From Betaproteobacteria bacterium RIFCSPLOWO2_12_FULL_62_58 (GTDB lineage Bacteria; Pseudomonadota; Gammaproteobacteria; Burkholderiales; SG8-41), in NCBI GenBank assembly GCA_001772005.1, contig MERI01000040.1, positions 39,485-93,226 of the forward strand: a stretch of DNA of 53,742 nucleotides, read 5' to 3'. The first letter of the stretch is position 1, and every line of letters begins with the position of its first letter. The notes beneath the pieces were generated by a model, which was given only the letters and a program-made list of their open reading frames with translations, was not told where the DNA came from and searched no databases. The translations under genes and the position numbers were made by a program. Below are positions 32,364 to 40,488 of this stretch, piece after piece.

Positions 32364-33236
32364 GTGAAGCTGATCCTGAAGTTTAATTTGGTTTTCGTGG
32401 TTGTATTTCTTGCAGGTCTTGCCGCCGCCGGATACGTTTCCTGGACGCTGTTGCAGAAGAATGCGCGCGAAGAAGTCGTGCAGAACGCGCGCCTTGTCAT
32501 GGAGACCGCGCTCTCGACCCGCGCGTACACGTCAAACCAATTGCGTCCGCTGCTCGAGACGCAGATGAAGTACACATTTCTTCCGCAAACCGTACCAGCG
32601 TACTCGGCAACCGAGGTCCTTAACGGTCTGCGCAAGAACTTTCCCGAGTACAGATATAAGGAAGCGGTACTAAACCCCACCAATCCGAAAAACCGGCCGA
32701 CCGACTGGGAGGCGGACATCGTCAACCAATTCCGCAATGGCCCCGAGAGAGCGGAGATTATCGGCGAGCGCGACACGCAGACGGGCGGGGCGTTCTACAT
32801 CGCGCGGCCAATTAAGATCACGAATGCGCCGTGCCTCGTGTGTCACTCGACCGTGGACGCCGCACCAAAGACGATGATCGATAAATACGGGCCGGCAAAC
32901 GGGTTTGGATGGAAGTTAAACGAAATCGTGGGCGCACAGATTGTCGCGATACCGACCGCGGTACCGCTCGAGCGCGCTAACCGCGCCTATCAGACGTTCA
33001 TGATTTCGCTTACCGCCGTATTCGTGGTGATTGCAGTGGCATTGAACCTGATGCTTTACTTCACGGTGATCCGCCCGGTCACCACGCTCTCAAGGCTCGC
33101 GGACCAGGTGAGCCTCGGGAACATGGACGTCCCCGAGTTCACCGTCAAGCGCGGGGATGAGATTGGCGTGCTTGCGGAATCCTTCAGCCGCATGAGGAAG
33201 AGCCTCGTCGAGGCAATGAAGATGCTGGAGGGGTAG
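32364..33236 (+). CDS. DUF3365-type haem sensor with HAMP domain
   Basis: 290 aa. Membrane segment 1 about 7-30, a periplasmic domain to ~210, membrane segment 2 about 212-234, then a HAMP-like region about 235-290 ending the protein. The periplasmic part contains APCLVCHST: C157-x-x-C160-H161, a c-type haem attachment site, as in Tll0287/DUF3365 sensors. There is no output domain, so it must signal through a partner, presumably the kinase encoded next. GTG start at 32364 is decided by AAAGGAGG six bases upstream. Confidence 0.87.
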   Translation: MKLILKFNLVFVVVFLAGLAAAGYVSWTLLQKNAREEVVQNARLVMETALSTRAYTSNQLRPLLETQMKYTFLPQTVPAYSATEVLNGLRKNFPEYRYKEAVLNPTNPKNRPTDWEADIVNQFRNGPERAEIIGERDTQTGGAFYIARPIKITNAPCLVCHSTVDAAPKTMIDKYGPANGFGWKLNEIVGAQIVAIPTAVPLERANRAYQTFMISLTAVFVVIAVALNLMLYFTVIRPVTTLSRLADQVSLGNMDVPEFTVKRGDEIGVLAESFSRMRKSLVEAMKMLEG

Positions 33237-33238
33237 AC

Positions 33239-33265
33239 ATGTCGACTACCGCACTGCATGGCTGA
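33239..33265 (+). CDS. 8-residue leader ORF overlapping the kinase start
   Basis: ATG at 33239 with GGAGG seven bases upstream encodes MSTTALHG and stops at 33263-33265, past the kinase ATG at 33258. It may couple kinase translation to the upstream gene, or be chance. Confidence 0.35.
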   Translation: MSTTALHG

Positions 33266-34685
33266 TTCGAATACCATCGTCGAGCGCCTGGGTAAGTACA
33301 ACGTTACCGAGGTGCTCGGGAAGGGTGCCATGGGTATAGTCTACAAGGCGTTCGACCCCCACATCCGCCGTGCCGTCGCAATCAAGACAATCCGCAAAGA
33401 ACTGATCGACGACGACCGCGCCGACGAGATGATCGCCCGCTTCAGGAACGAGGCGCAGGCAGCCGGCCGCCTGTCGCACCCCGGCATTGTCGCGGTATAC
33501 GAGTACGGCGAAGACGACGCGCTCTCCTACATCGCGATGGAGTACGTGCAGGGCAACCCGTTGCGTGAATACTTTAATCGCAATACGCGGTTCGAAGAGC
33601 GCGACCTCGTGAGCATCATGGCGCAGTTGCTCGACGCGCTCGACTACTCGCACCAACAGGGCGTCGTGCACCGTGATATCAAACCGGCGAACATCATCAT
33701 CATGACCAACGGGAGACTGAAGATCGCCGACTTCGGCATCGCCCGGATCGATTCGTCGACGCTGACACAGATCGGGGCAGTCATGGGCACGCCGGGATAC
33801 ATGGCGCCCGAGCAGTACTCGGGTGACACGGTAGACTGGCGCGCCGACATCTTTTCCGCAGGTGTCGTGCTTTACCAGCTCCTCACCGGGCAAAAGCCGT
33901 TCAGCGGCACGGCTGAGTCGGTCGCGTACAAGATTTGCCATGAAAACCCACCGCCGCCGTCGCAGGCGGATCCGGGCCGCGGTTGGGAGCGCTACGACCC
34001 GCTGACGGCGAATGCGCTTGCCAAGGACCCCGATGCGCGTTATCAAACTGCCGCGGCGTTCCGCGCCGCGATCCTCGATTCGTATGCGGCGCCCGTCAGC
34101 CCGGTCGTCTCAGAGGAAACGGTGATGACTGAGATTGTCCCGACTGTCATCAGGCCCGAACCCACGCAGCCGTCGCAATGGTCAACAGGTGCGAAGACAC
34201 CGGTGAAGACAATCCCGCCCCCAGGATGGGATAGCGCGGTGCTCAAGCAGGTTGAGGCGCAACTTGCGCGCTTCGTCGGGCCGGTCGCAAAGGTGCTGGT
34301 GAAGCGCGGCGCGACGGGCACTAACGATATCGCCGCCCTTTACGCGCTGCTCGCCGACAATCTGCCAAGCCCCGTCGAGAAGAAGGCCTTTCTCGCAGGA
34401 CGGACGGAGGTGCAGGCCACACTGCCTCCTGCTCCCGAACCACGGCCCAGTGCGCCTCTGACCGGACCAGGGCCGCGCGGAGCGCCCATCGCCGTGACGC
34501 CCGAAACAGCTGAAAAGGCGACGCGCCTCCTTGCCGCCTACCTTGGACCGATTGCCCGGTTTGTCGTCAAGAAGGCCATGGCCCAAGCGGTCGATCGCCG
34601 GCAGTTTTACGAGATTCTTGCCGATAGCCTCCCAAACGAAGCAGACCGCACCCGGTTCCTTCATGACGTTGGCGCTGCTTCCTGA
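33258..34685 (+). CDS. Serine/threonine protein kinase with two C-terminal tandem repeats
   Basis: 475 aa. Kinase domain about 12-275: glycine loop LGKGAMGIV (20-28), AIK (Lys43), HRDIKPAN (138-145), DFG (158-160), APE (183-185). All catalytic residues are present. A Pro-rich linker follows. Two repeats of ~50 residues lie at about 330-379 and 418-468, sharing L..F/Y-VGP-V/I-A and LLADNLP / ILADSLP; they resemble DUF8082. No membrane segment, so cytoplasmic. It probably receives the signal of the haem sensor encoded just upstream. Confidence 0.9.
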   Translation: MADSNTIVERLGKYNVTEVLGKGAMGIVYKAFDPHIRRAVAIKTIRKELIDDDRADEMIARFRNEAQAAGRLSHPGIVAVYEYGEDDALSYIAMEYVQGNPLREYFNRNTRFEERDLVSIMAQLLDALDYSHQQGVVHRDIKPANIIIMTNGRLKIADFGIARIDSSTLTQIGAVMGTPGYMAPEQYSGDTVDWRADIFSAGVVLYQLLTGQKPFSGTAESVAYKICHENPPPPSQADPGRGWERYDPLTANALAKDPDARYQTAAAFRAAILDSYAAPVSPVVSEETVMTEIVPTVIRPEPTQPSQWSTGAKTPVKTIPPPGWDSAVLKQVEAQLARFVGPVAKVLVKRGATGTNDIAALYALLADNLPSPVEKKAFLAGRTEVQATLPPAPEPRPSAPLTGPGPRGAPIAVTPETAEKATRLLAAYLGPIARFVVKKAMAQAVDRRQFYEILADSLPNEADRTRFLHDVGAAS

Positions 34686-34808
34686 AAGAACCACCGGAAA
34701 GCGACATGCATAAGCGAGATGCGTGTCTGCGGTTCGCAATTGATTCATTCTGTTACAACAACGCCGAACACGCGTTCCAGAACTTCCTCGACGCCGCGCG
34801 GCCGCCCA

Positions 34809-35024
34809 GCGCGCGAATTCCAGCCGCAGGGCGTCCACGTCGCGCACGTCATCATCGACGGCCAGATCGCAAGCGACCGTCCCGGGCGCAGCATCGCCGA
34901 GCGCGGCCTGGATGCAGTGCTCGATCCCAATGCTATCGCCGAGAGTTACTACCAGCTTCACCTGCAGCCGCCGAGCGCGTGGACGCTGGAGCTGGATCTC
35001 AGGCCCTATGTGGAAAAATTTTGA
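34809..35024 (+). pseudogene. Duplicated 3' end of the SDR gene (no 5' part)
   Basis: Encodes the last ~71 residues of the SDR protein in frame (REFQPQGVHVAHVIIDG to the stop), nearly identical to 31058-31273. The upstream 120 bp bear no SDR sequence, so it is a fragment. It marks the right end of the kinase module. Confidence 0.88.
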
Positions 35025-35122
35025 CGGGCCTGAGAGGTGGCGAGTGACGGCTGACGAAAAGAAGTGACGCCCCAGGCCAAAGGCGGGGCAATCGAGATCA
35101 GGATGAAACCGGGGGAAAACGC

Positions 35123-35383
35123 TTAGGGCGTGACGATCTCAATGCGAGCGGAGAATCCAAGCTGGCCGAGCAGCTGCTCGCAATCCGTCCACGTCAGACC
35201 GAAAGCGCGTACGTCGGCCACCCCGAGGCGCGACACCACCGCGGAGATCGTGGCGGCGTCCTCCTCCGCGAATTCGCCTTCCATCATGGCATTCTCGGCC
35301 CAATCTATCAGTTGTTCCAGCGTGATGTCGTGGTGAAGGTACGCCGCGATCTTGTCAGCGACGGTCTGCTTGGTGATGATCAT
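35123..35383 (-). CDS. Small hypothetical protein
   Basis: 86 aa, not assigned to a known function. Acidic and helical (ITLEQLIDWAENAMMEGEFAEED, VADVRAFGLTWTDCEQLLGQLGF). It follows the gene at 35393-35629 by 9 nt and shares its strand, so they form a two-gene unit. A toxin-antitoxin-like arrangement is possible from size and layout only. Confidence 0.7.
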   Translation of the reverse strand: MIITKQTVADKIAAYLHHDITLEQLIDWAENAMMEGEFAEEDAATISAVVSRLGVADVRAFGLTWTDCEQLLGQLGFSARIEIVTP

Positions 35384-35392
35384 GGCGTCATC

Positions 35393-35629
35393 CTACGCTT
35401 TCTGGTGGCCTTTATCCACCGGATACTTCTCGTGAATTTCGGCGAGCTTGCCTCGCTCGTCGTAAATTTCCTGCCAGAACCGGAGCGTCATTTCGTTGGC
35501 ATCCACCTCCTTCAGGTATCGTGCGCGCCAGCCTTGGCGGCCAGGCACGTCGAGCCAGTAACGGCGTCCCCCGTTAGGTAACTTTTCCCAACGGCCGAAC
35601 TTCTTCTCGTTTTGCGTCCGGTTACTCAT
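35393..35629 (-). CDS. Small hypothetical protein, basic
   Basis: 78 aa, rich in aromatic and basic residues: WEKLPNGGRRYWLDVPGRQ, GWRARYLKEVDANEMTL, IYDERGKLAEIHEKYPVDKGH. The repeated pattern suggests a small beta-rich fold. Function unknown. ATG 35629 has an AAGGAAGG site upstream. First gene of a pair with 35123-35383. Confidence 0.75.
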   Translation of the reverse strand: MSNRTQNEKKFGRWEKLPNGGRRYWLDVPGRQGWRARYLKEVDANEMTLRFWQEIYDERGKLAEIHEKYPVDKGHQKA

Positions 35630-35796
35630 CTGCGTACCCTTCCTTAGCGCATGGGGGGCTGGCCTGGTTGACGGGGCAATGCGTGTAGGAAACGCAAGAA
35701 AAAATGAACGGCATCTTCTGACTGCTAAACCCTGAATCCTGAGTCCTGGGTCATGGGCTTGAAGATGCGAATCCCGCGGCGCAAAATGCCGCCTTA

Positions 35797-35833
35797 TAAG
35801 ACGGCTTTTCGGCTGTCCACTTCAAAGTTGGGC
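35797..35833 (+). other. attC-like leader site of cassette locus 2
   Basis: GGCTTTTCGGC hairpin, TCCACTTCAAA, then core box GTTGGGC (35827-35833). Closely parallels 10202-10240 (GCTTTTCGGC..TCGACTTCAA GTTAGAT). No clear R'' box is visible on its left. Confidence 0.5.
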
Positions 35834-35849
35834 CGCGACATCAGCACCG

Positions 35850-36668
35850 ATGATGAGCAAGACGCCCATTTTTAGCGACGACTGGCTACGAAGCGCGCGG
35901 GCGGAGAACGCTGATGGTTCTTGGTCTGCCGCGGCGATCGAGACACTCGAAACGACAGGCCAGATCTATCTCTCGATGCTGCGTTTGTGGTTCGAGCGAT
36001 TTCCGCTATCTCTCAAGCAGAAGCAACAGCTGCGTACGCGCCTCGAGAGTCTTCGCGACGACGAACACCTCGGGGGCGTCAACGAGCTTGCCTGGTGGGC
36101 ATTCATCGTTCGCGAGGGTTTTACCGCCGTTCCGTTGGCAACCACCACTGCACCCCGTCCGGACTTTGAACTTCAGTCTCCCGCTCATTGTTTTGTCGAA
36201 GTGTCCACCCTGAACGTATCAGAAAAGGACAAGGTTCTGTTCGAGACTAAACAGGGCGTCGCTCTTGACCATGCGGAAACCATTCGGCGGGTCATCGGAA
36301 AACTTACCGACGAGAAGCAGCGACAGCTGAAATACGCCGCGGACCACAAAAAGCCTGGCGTCCTGGCCCTCTTTGACTACACTGCGTGGAGTGGCTTTGG
36401 AACCTTCTTTTGCCGTACCCTGGGAGACTTTCTGCTCGGGAAGCAGGTTGGGTTTAGGAGCTTCCCACAGGAGTTATCCGCGATTGTTTACTTGGAGCGC
36501 AAGGTGCTTGACGGCCGAATCGCCCTGAGTCGCCAGCGCTCCGCGGTGTACTACAACCCATTGGCACTGCATCCGTTACCGCCCGGCGTATTTCCGTCTC
36601 TCAATCAGTCTTGGTTGCAGCTCGCTTCGGTTGATTCAACTGTGACCGAGCCTTGGGTGTGGCTGTGA
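35850..36668 (+). CDS. Cassette-type gene, possible PD-(D/E)xK-like nuclease
   Basis: 272 aa, no family recognised with confidence. PRPDFELQSPAHCFVEVSTLN resembles the PD...ExK core of restriction-like nucleases, except that Lys is replaced by Ser. A helical N-terminus (about 15-80) precedes it. No ribosome binding site; many cassette genes lack one. It starts 17 nt after the core box GTTGGGC and ends 8 nt before GCCTAAC, as cassette genes do. Confidence 0.65.
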   Translation: MMSKTPIFSDDWLRSARAENADGSWSAAAIETLETTGQIYLSMLRLWFERFPLSLKQKQQLRTRLESLRDDEHLGGVNELAWWAFIVREGFTAVPLATTTAPRPDFELQSPAHCFVEVSTLNVSEKDKVLFETKQGVALDHAETIRRVIGKLTDEKQRQLKYAADHKKPGVLALFDYTAWSGFGTFFCRTLGDFLLGKQVGFRSFPQELSAIVYLERKVLDGRIALSRQRSAVYYNPLALHPLPPGVFPSLNQSWLQLASVDSTVTEPWVWL

Positions 36669-36675
36669 AATCGAG

Positions 36676-36702
36676 GCCTAACCCTACGCCCCACTCGCGG
36701 GC
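36676..36702 (+). other. Truncated attC-like end of cassette locus 2
   Basis: R''-type box GCCTAAC (36676-36682) followed by a C-rich arm that is cut after GCGGGC by the REP-like repeat. GCCTAAC pairs with GTTGGGC (35827) with one G-U wobble. Confidence 0.45.
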
Positions 36703-36754
36703 AACGGGGTCAGGCTGACATTATTGCATTTCCAGTTCTTCCGTCGGATACTCC
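36701..36754. repeat. REP-like direct repeat, left copy
   Basis: Starts CAACGGGGTCAGGC, contains ATTATTGCATTT and ends CCGTCGGATACTC. It recurs at 38466-38518. An inverted partner, ATTATGCAATTGCCTGACCC, lies at 36784-36803, giving a REP-type pair as left by REP-associated transposases. Confidence 0.75.
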
Positions 36755-36870
36755 CGCCATGACTGCACAGCTGTCACAACGCGATTATGCAATTGCCTGA
36801 CCCGGCACCCGCGCCGAGCGGCACGCAGGACACCGGTAAGCCACCCTGAATAGCATGAGCAGCACGGAAG

Positions 36871-38415
36871 TCATGACGGAGCTAGCCCCAATACGTAATC
36901 CTTCAGGATGTCGTGTTTTCGCTTTAGGTAAATGCTCTCCGAAACCCCTTCGTAAATAAACGCGCAAAAAGGAGCCAATTGAACTGGTGACCCAAAGCGA
37001 AGATCGAATGCCTTTGCTCCGGACCGCGCATAGATTTTTAGCGGGTACGGACCGAAACCGTGTTTTTCGCGCGTTGCTGCTCTCTTAATCTCTGCCTGTT
37101 TACGTTTCGCGTTGGCTTTCTCGGGATCGCCTTCAGTGGATCTCATTAGAACCCGCAGGCTTCTTCTCGGTAGCTTTGTCTGGACTATCCCCACCGCAAA
37201 CAATGCCATCGATAACTGCTCAATGAACTCGCGCGAACCACAGGTGTAGGATGCCACGAGTTTGCCGGGGCCGGGCTTCGTAAACCCCCCGTCGCCATCC
37301 CAACAACCGCGAATAAAATGCCGTAAATACGAATTCGGAATGTCTGGAAATCTCATCGTCAGGCTCTTGTTCTCGGTCAGACCTAGTCGGATCAGGTCTG
37401 CCAATACTTGAGGATGGTTAAACACAAAAGAGTATAAATAGCGGCCGGGCGAATTAGCGTAGACCTTGATCTCCCGTTGCGGAGCTATCAGATCGCGCAC
37501 CTTTTCTGGTAGCTCGCGGTCCTTCGTTGCAAGCCGAACTTGCCCATGCATGAGATTGCCGTCTGTGAACAGCAGCCCCAATACCCACGCCATCTCTGCC
37601 GACCAATTACTGAAGAACGTTGCATTTGTACGAAACGCCCGCGTCTCCCATATATCGCGTGTGTCGATCCCGTTTGATTTGAGCCAGTAAAGGACTGTCC
37701 TAGCCGATCGCCCGAGGAGTTTGCCGATGGCGTTAGCACTCAATCCGAACCGCGTATAAAGCGTTTCCAAGTGCTCCCTCGCAATGCGCCCGCTAACAAT
37801 GCCGTGCTGCTTCATGTACTCTCGTGCGAGATTTATGCGACCATCACCGCGCTTGATTTCAAGACGGCGTTTTGCCAGATCCTTCGGTACTCCAGTATGG
37901 AGGGGGCGAACTCTTGGCTCCCGAGACACTTTCACCGCGGTAACGGGCTCTGGCTTCGCCTCTTGCCATAGCGGCAGTCTCCATCTCTTTGCTTTTCTGA
38001 TGAGTAGTTCCTCATGGCACCGCAGCAGCCCCGCAAGATCGCTCACTGGGATTGCACACTTAATAAGCAAATAGCGAAGGTCGTCACGCGTAACAGACGT
38101 TCCATCGAGGGCATGCGTTGCGATGTACTCGGATATGACGCGCCCCTTATTTCCCTGAAGCGATACTGTGGAAGCAAGATCGAGAGTCTTACCAAGTCTA
38201 AGCCTACCAATTGTTCGAGCCAGTAACCATCGGGGAACCCTTAACATTCTAGCCAACACGTTGGGCGGAACCGCCATGTCATGTAGCAAAGCGATCAGGT
38301 GCTGACGCTTACGATGGTCAAGATAACGACCATCCAAGGAGTGCGCCTTGATATATTGCGCCGCCTCTGGGTAGTCGCGCTCTGATTCGGACTGGGACTC
38401 GTTGCTAGACGTCAT
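36871..38415 (-). CDS. Free-standing LAGLIDADG endonuclease with three N-terminal HTH-like repeats
   Basis: 514 aa. Motif P1 WVLGLLFTDG (about 277-286) and motif P2 HFIRGCWDGDGG (about 366-377) are the paired LAGLIDADG helices of homing endonucleases, each with its Asp. Three repeats of ~55 residues precede them, at about 20-75, 96-150 and 200-250. Each begins Y-I/M-x-x-H and ends in a helix-turn-helix-like L-R/W segment, so probably DNA-binding. ATG 38415 has AAGGA 7 nt upstream. No host intron or intein surrounds it. The gene lies between direct REP-like repeats. Confidence 0.88.
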   Translation of the reverse strand: MTSSNESQSESERDYPEAAQYIKAHSLDGRYLDHRKRQHLIALLHDMAVPPNVLARMLRVPRWLLARTIGRLRLGKTLDLASTVSLQGNKGRVISEYIATHALDGTSVTRDDLRYLLIKCAIPVSDLAGLLRCHEELLIRKAKRWRLPLWQEAKPEPVTAVKVSREPRVRPLHTGVPKDLAKRRLEIKRGDGRINLAREYMKQHGIVSGRIAREHLETLYTRFGLSANAIGKLLGRSARTVLYWLKSNGIDTRDIWETRAFRTNATFFSNWSAEMAWVLGLLFTDGNLMHGQVRLATKDRELPEKVRDLIAPQREIKVYANSPGRYLYSFVFNHPQVLADLIRLGLTENKSLTMRFPDIPNSYLRHFIRGCWDGDGGFTKPGPGKLVASYTCGSREFIEQLSMALFAVGIVQTKLPRRSLRVLMRSTEGDPEKANAKRKQAEIKRAATREKHGFGPYPLKIYARSGAKAFDLRFGSPVQLAPFCAFIYEGVSESIYLKRKHDILKDYVLGLAPS

Positions 38416-38432
38416 CGCAATTCCTTCCAACC

Positions 38433-38466
38433 GCCCAACGACCGTGGTTTACAGCCCCCGGTGGGG
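38433..38466 (+). other. Possible second truncated attC-like end
   Basis: Box GCCCAAC (38433-38439) is the exact complement of GTTGGGC at 35827-35833. The arm after it ends at the same REP-like sequence that cuts the first site. Confidence 0.4.
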
Positions 38467-38518
38467 CAACGGGGTCAGGCTTGCATTATTGCATTTTCAG
38501 TTCTTCCGTCGGATACTC
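38466..38518. repeat. REP-like direct repeat, right copy
   Basis: Near-identical to 36701-36754 (CAACGGGGTCAGGC ... CCGTCGGATACTC), in the same orientation, closing the endonuclease region. Confidence 0.75.
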
Positions 38519-38552
38519 TGATCTTGCTCTGATCTTTAGGATTATCGGGCGC

Positions 38553-39326
38553 TCAGAGAACGCCGGATAATCCTCCGTCAACCTGAATGCAGCAACCCGT
38601 CACGTAGCTCGCCGCGTCCGACGCGAGAAAGGCGATCACGTTGGCGACTTCCTCCGCTTCGCCCATGCGGCCGAGCGGGATCGTCTTGCCGGTCTTCGCG
38701 TAGTGTTCGGCGACGCTGATCCCCTGGCGCGCCGCGCGCCGTTCCTGCTGCTTGGACTTGATCTTGCCCACCGCCACCGCATTGACCAGGATATTGTCTT
38801 TGGCGTATTCCTTCGACAACGCCTTGGTGAGCGCCAAGCCAGCGGCGCGGCTGATGGTCGTGGGAAAGGTTTTTTCGGATGGCTGCCTCGCGCCGACCAT
38901 ATTGAGACTGATGATCCGGCCGCCGCCCTGCTTTTTCATGTGGGGGATCGCGGCGCGCGCGGTGCGGATGTGGGCGAAGACCTTGATGTCGATATCCTGC
39001 TGCCACGCCGCATCGTCCACTGTATCGAACGGCGCCTGCCCGGTGGCGCCGGCGTTGTTCACGACGATGTCGATGCGCCCGTAGTGCTTGACTGTTTCCT
39101 CGATGAAGCGCTCCGCCTCACCGGCCGTGGCGGCATCCGCCACCACCGCCAGCACGTCGCCGCCGCTTTTCTTGAGCTCGCCGGCAAAAGCGTTCAGCAC
39201 TTCGGGACGCCGCGCGCACAGCGCGACTTTGACGCCCTCCTGAACCAGGCGCAGCACCGTCGCGCGCCCGATGCCTTCGCTGCCGCCCGTCACTGCCGCC
39301 ACTTTGCCGCGCAATCCCAGTTCCAT
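38553..39326 (-). CDS. SDR-family protein lacking the canonical Tyr-Lys pair
   Basis: 257 aa. VTGGSEGIGRATVLRLVQ (cofactor loop) and VVNNAGATG place it in the classical SDR fold; the C-terminus YVTGCCIQVDGGLSG is standard. The active-site segment reads FPTTISRAAGLALTKAL, so neither the Tyr nor the Lys of Tyr-x-x-x-Lys is in place (Thr and Arg instead). It belongs to a known diverged subgroup often annotated as oxidoreductase. Substrate unknown. No operon partner on the same strand. Confidence 0.88.
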   Translation of the reverse strand: MELGLRGKVAAVTGGSEGIGRATVLRLVQEGVKVALCARRPEVLNAFAGELKKSGGDVLAVVADAATAGEAERFIEETVKHYGRIDIVVNNAGATGQAPFDTVDDAAWQQDIDIKVFAHIRTARAAIPHMKKQGGGRIISLNMVGARQPSEKTFPTTISRAAGLALTKALSKEYAKDNILVNAVAVGKIKSKQQERRAARQGISVAEHYAKTGKTIPLGRMGEAEEVANVIAFLASDAASYVTGCCIQVDGGLSGVL

Positions 39327-39470
39327 ACCGTTCCCCCGTTTTCAATTGTTGCGATTTGTAAAGCGCGATTTTGACACAGACGCGTGTTCTCGGGAGAACT
39401 GGTGGCCAATCACGTCTTACCGCTCGCAATTCACCGGCTCTCATGCAGCATCTGCTAAACTCACGCCAGC

Positions 39471-40445
39471 ATGATCATCACCATCCCCGACGACTATCAC
39501 GGACTGGTTCCGACTCTCGATTGTTTCACGACGCTCTCAGGACACGAGGTCCGCGTCTTCCGCGATACCGCCCCCGCATTCGATACACTTATCGCCAATC
39601 TGCGCGATGCCGAAGTGATCGTGCCGATCCGCGAACGCACCCGCTTCACGCGCGCGGTGATCGAGAAGCTCCCACAGCTCAGGCACATCAGCCAGACCGG
39701 GCGCAGCGTGCGCCATATCGACGTCGCCGCATGCACCGAGCGCGGTATCGCGGTGACCGCAGGCAGCCATGCTTCGCCCTACACCGTCGCCGAGCACACC
39801 TGGACGCTGATTCTCGCGGCGCTGCGCCGTATTCCGGAGGAGATCGCGCTGATGAGACGCGGGGACTGGCGCGGTTCGTTCAGCCTCGGGCTGCGCGACC
39901 GCACGCTCGGCATCTTCGGTTTGGGCAAGATCGGCAGCCTGGTTGCCGCGACCGGTGCAAGTTTCGGCATGCGGATTCTGGTTTGGGGCCGCGAAGCCTC
40001 GCTCGCCGCTGCCCGCAAGGCGGGTTACGGGATCGCATCGGGCCAAGCAGAACTGTTCGAGCAATCCGATGTGCTGAGCCTGTGCGTGCGCTTGTCGACG
40101 GAAACGCGTGGCATCGTCACGGCGCAGGATCTCGCCCGTATGAAGCCGACCGCGCTCATCGTGAACACCGCGCGCGCCGAACTGATCGCGTCAAACGCGC
40201 TGGTCGAAGCGCTCGGGCATGGCCGCCCAGGATTTGCCGCAGTCGATGTCTACGAGAACGAGCCGGTGCTGGGCGGCGAACACCCGCTGCTCAAGCTCGA
40301 CAATGCGCTGTGCACGCCGCACAGCGCGTGGATAGAGCGGGACACCTACGAGCTTTATTTCGGTGAAGCCTTTGCGCAGGTGATCGCGTTTGCCGCGGGC
40401 GAGCCGGTCAACGTGGTCAATCCAGAAGCGCTCGAGCGCCGCTGA
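39471..40445 (+). CDS. D-2-hydroxyacid dehydrogenase family protein
   Basis: 324 aa. LGIFGLGKIGSLVAATGASF is the NAD(P)-binding glycine loop. The catalytic triad can be followed as Arg in IVNTARAELI, Glu in YENEPVL and His in CTPHSAWIE. The family reduces 2-oxo acids or oxidises D-2-hydroxy acids; phosphoglycerate, glyoxylate and similar substrates are possible. It starts at ATG 39471; a small gene follows 43 nt later on the same strand. Confidence 0.93.
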   Translation: MIITIPDDYHGLVPTLDCFTTLSGHEVRVFRDTAPAFDTLIANLRDAEVIVPIRERTRFTRAVIEKLPQLRHISQTGRSVRHIDVAACTERGIAVTAGSHASPYTVAEHTWTLILAALRRIPEEIALMRRGDWRGSFSLGLRDRTLGIFGLGKIGSLVAATGASFGMRILVWGREASLAAARKAGYGIASGQAELFEQSDVLSLCVRLSTETRGIVTAQDLARMKPTALIVNTARAELIASNALVEALGHGRPGFAAVDVYENEPVLGGEHPLLKLDNALCTPHSAWIERDTYELYFGEAFAQVIAFAAGEPVNVVNPEALERR

Positions 40446-40488
40446 CGCCAAACGCGCTAGAATCACCATTTCATGGTTGAAATCTGAT

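Noticed and set aside
34719-35024. 101-residue ORF ending in SDR sequence as a separate gene
   Set aside because: Its first 30 residues are unrelated low-complexity sequence and the rest is a duplicated gene end with no cofactor domain.
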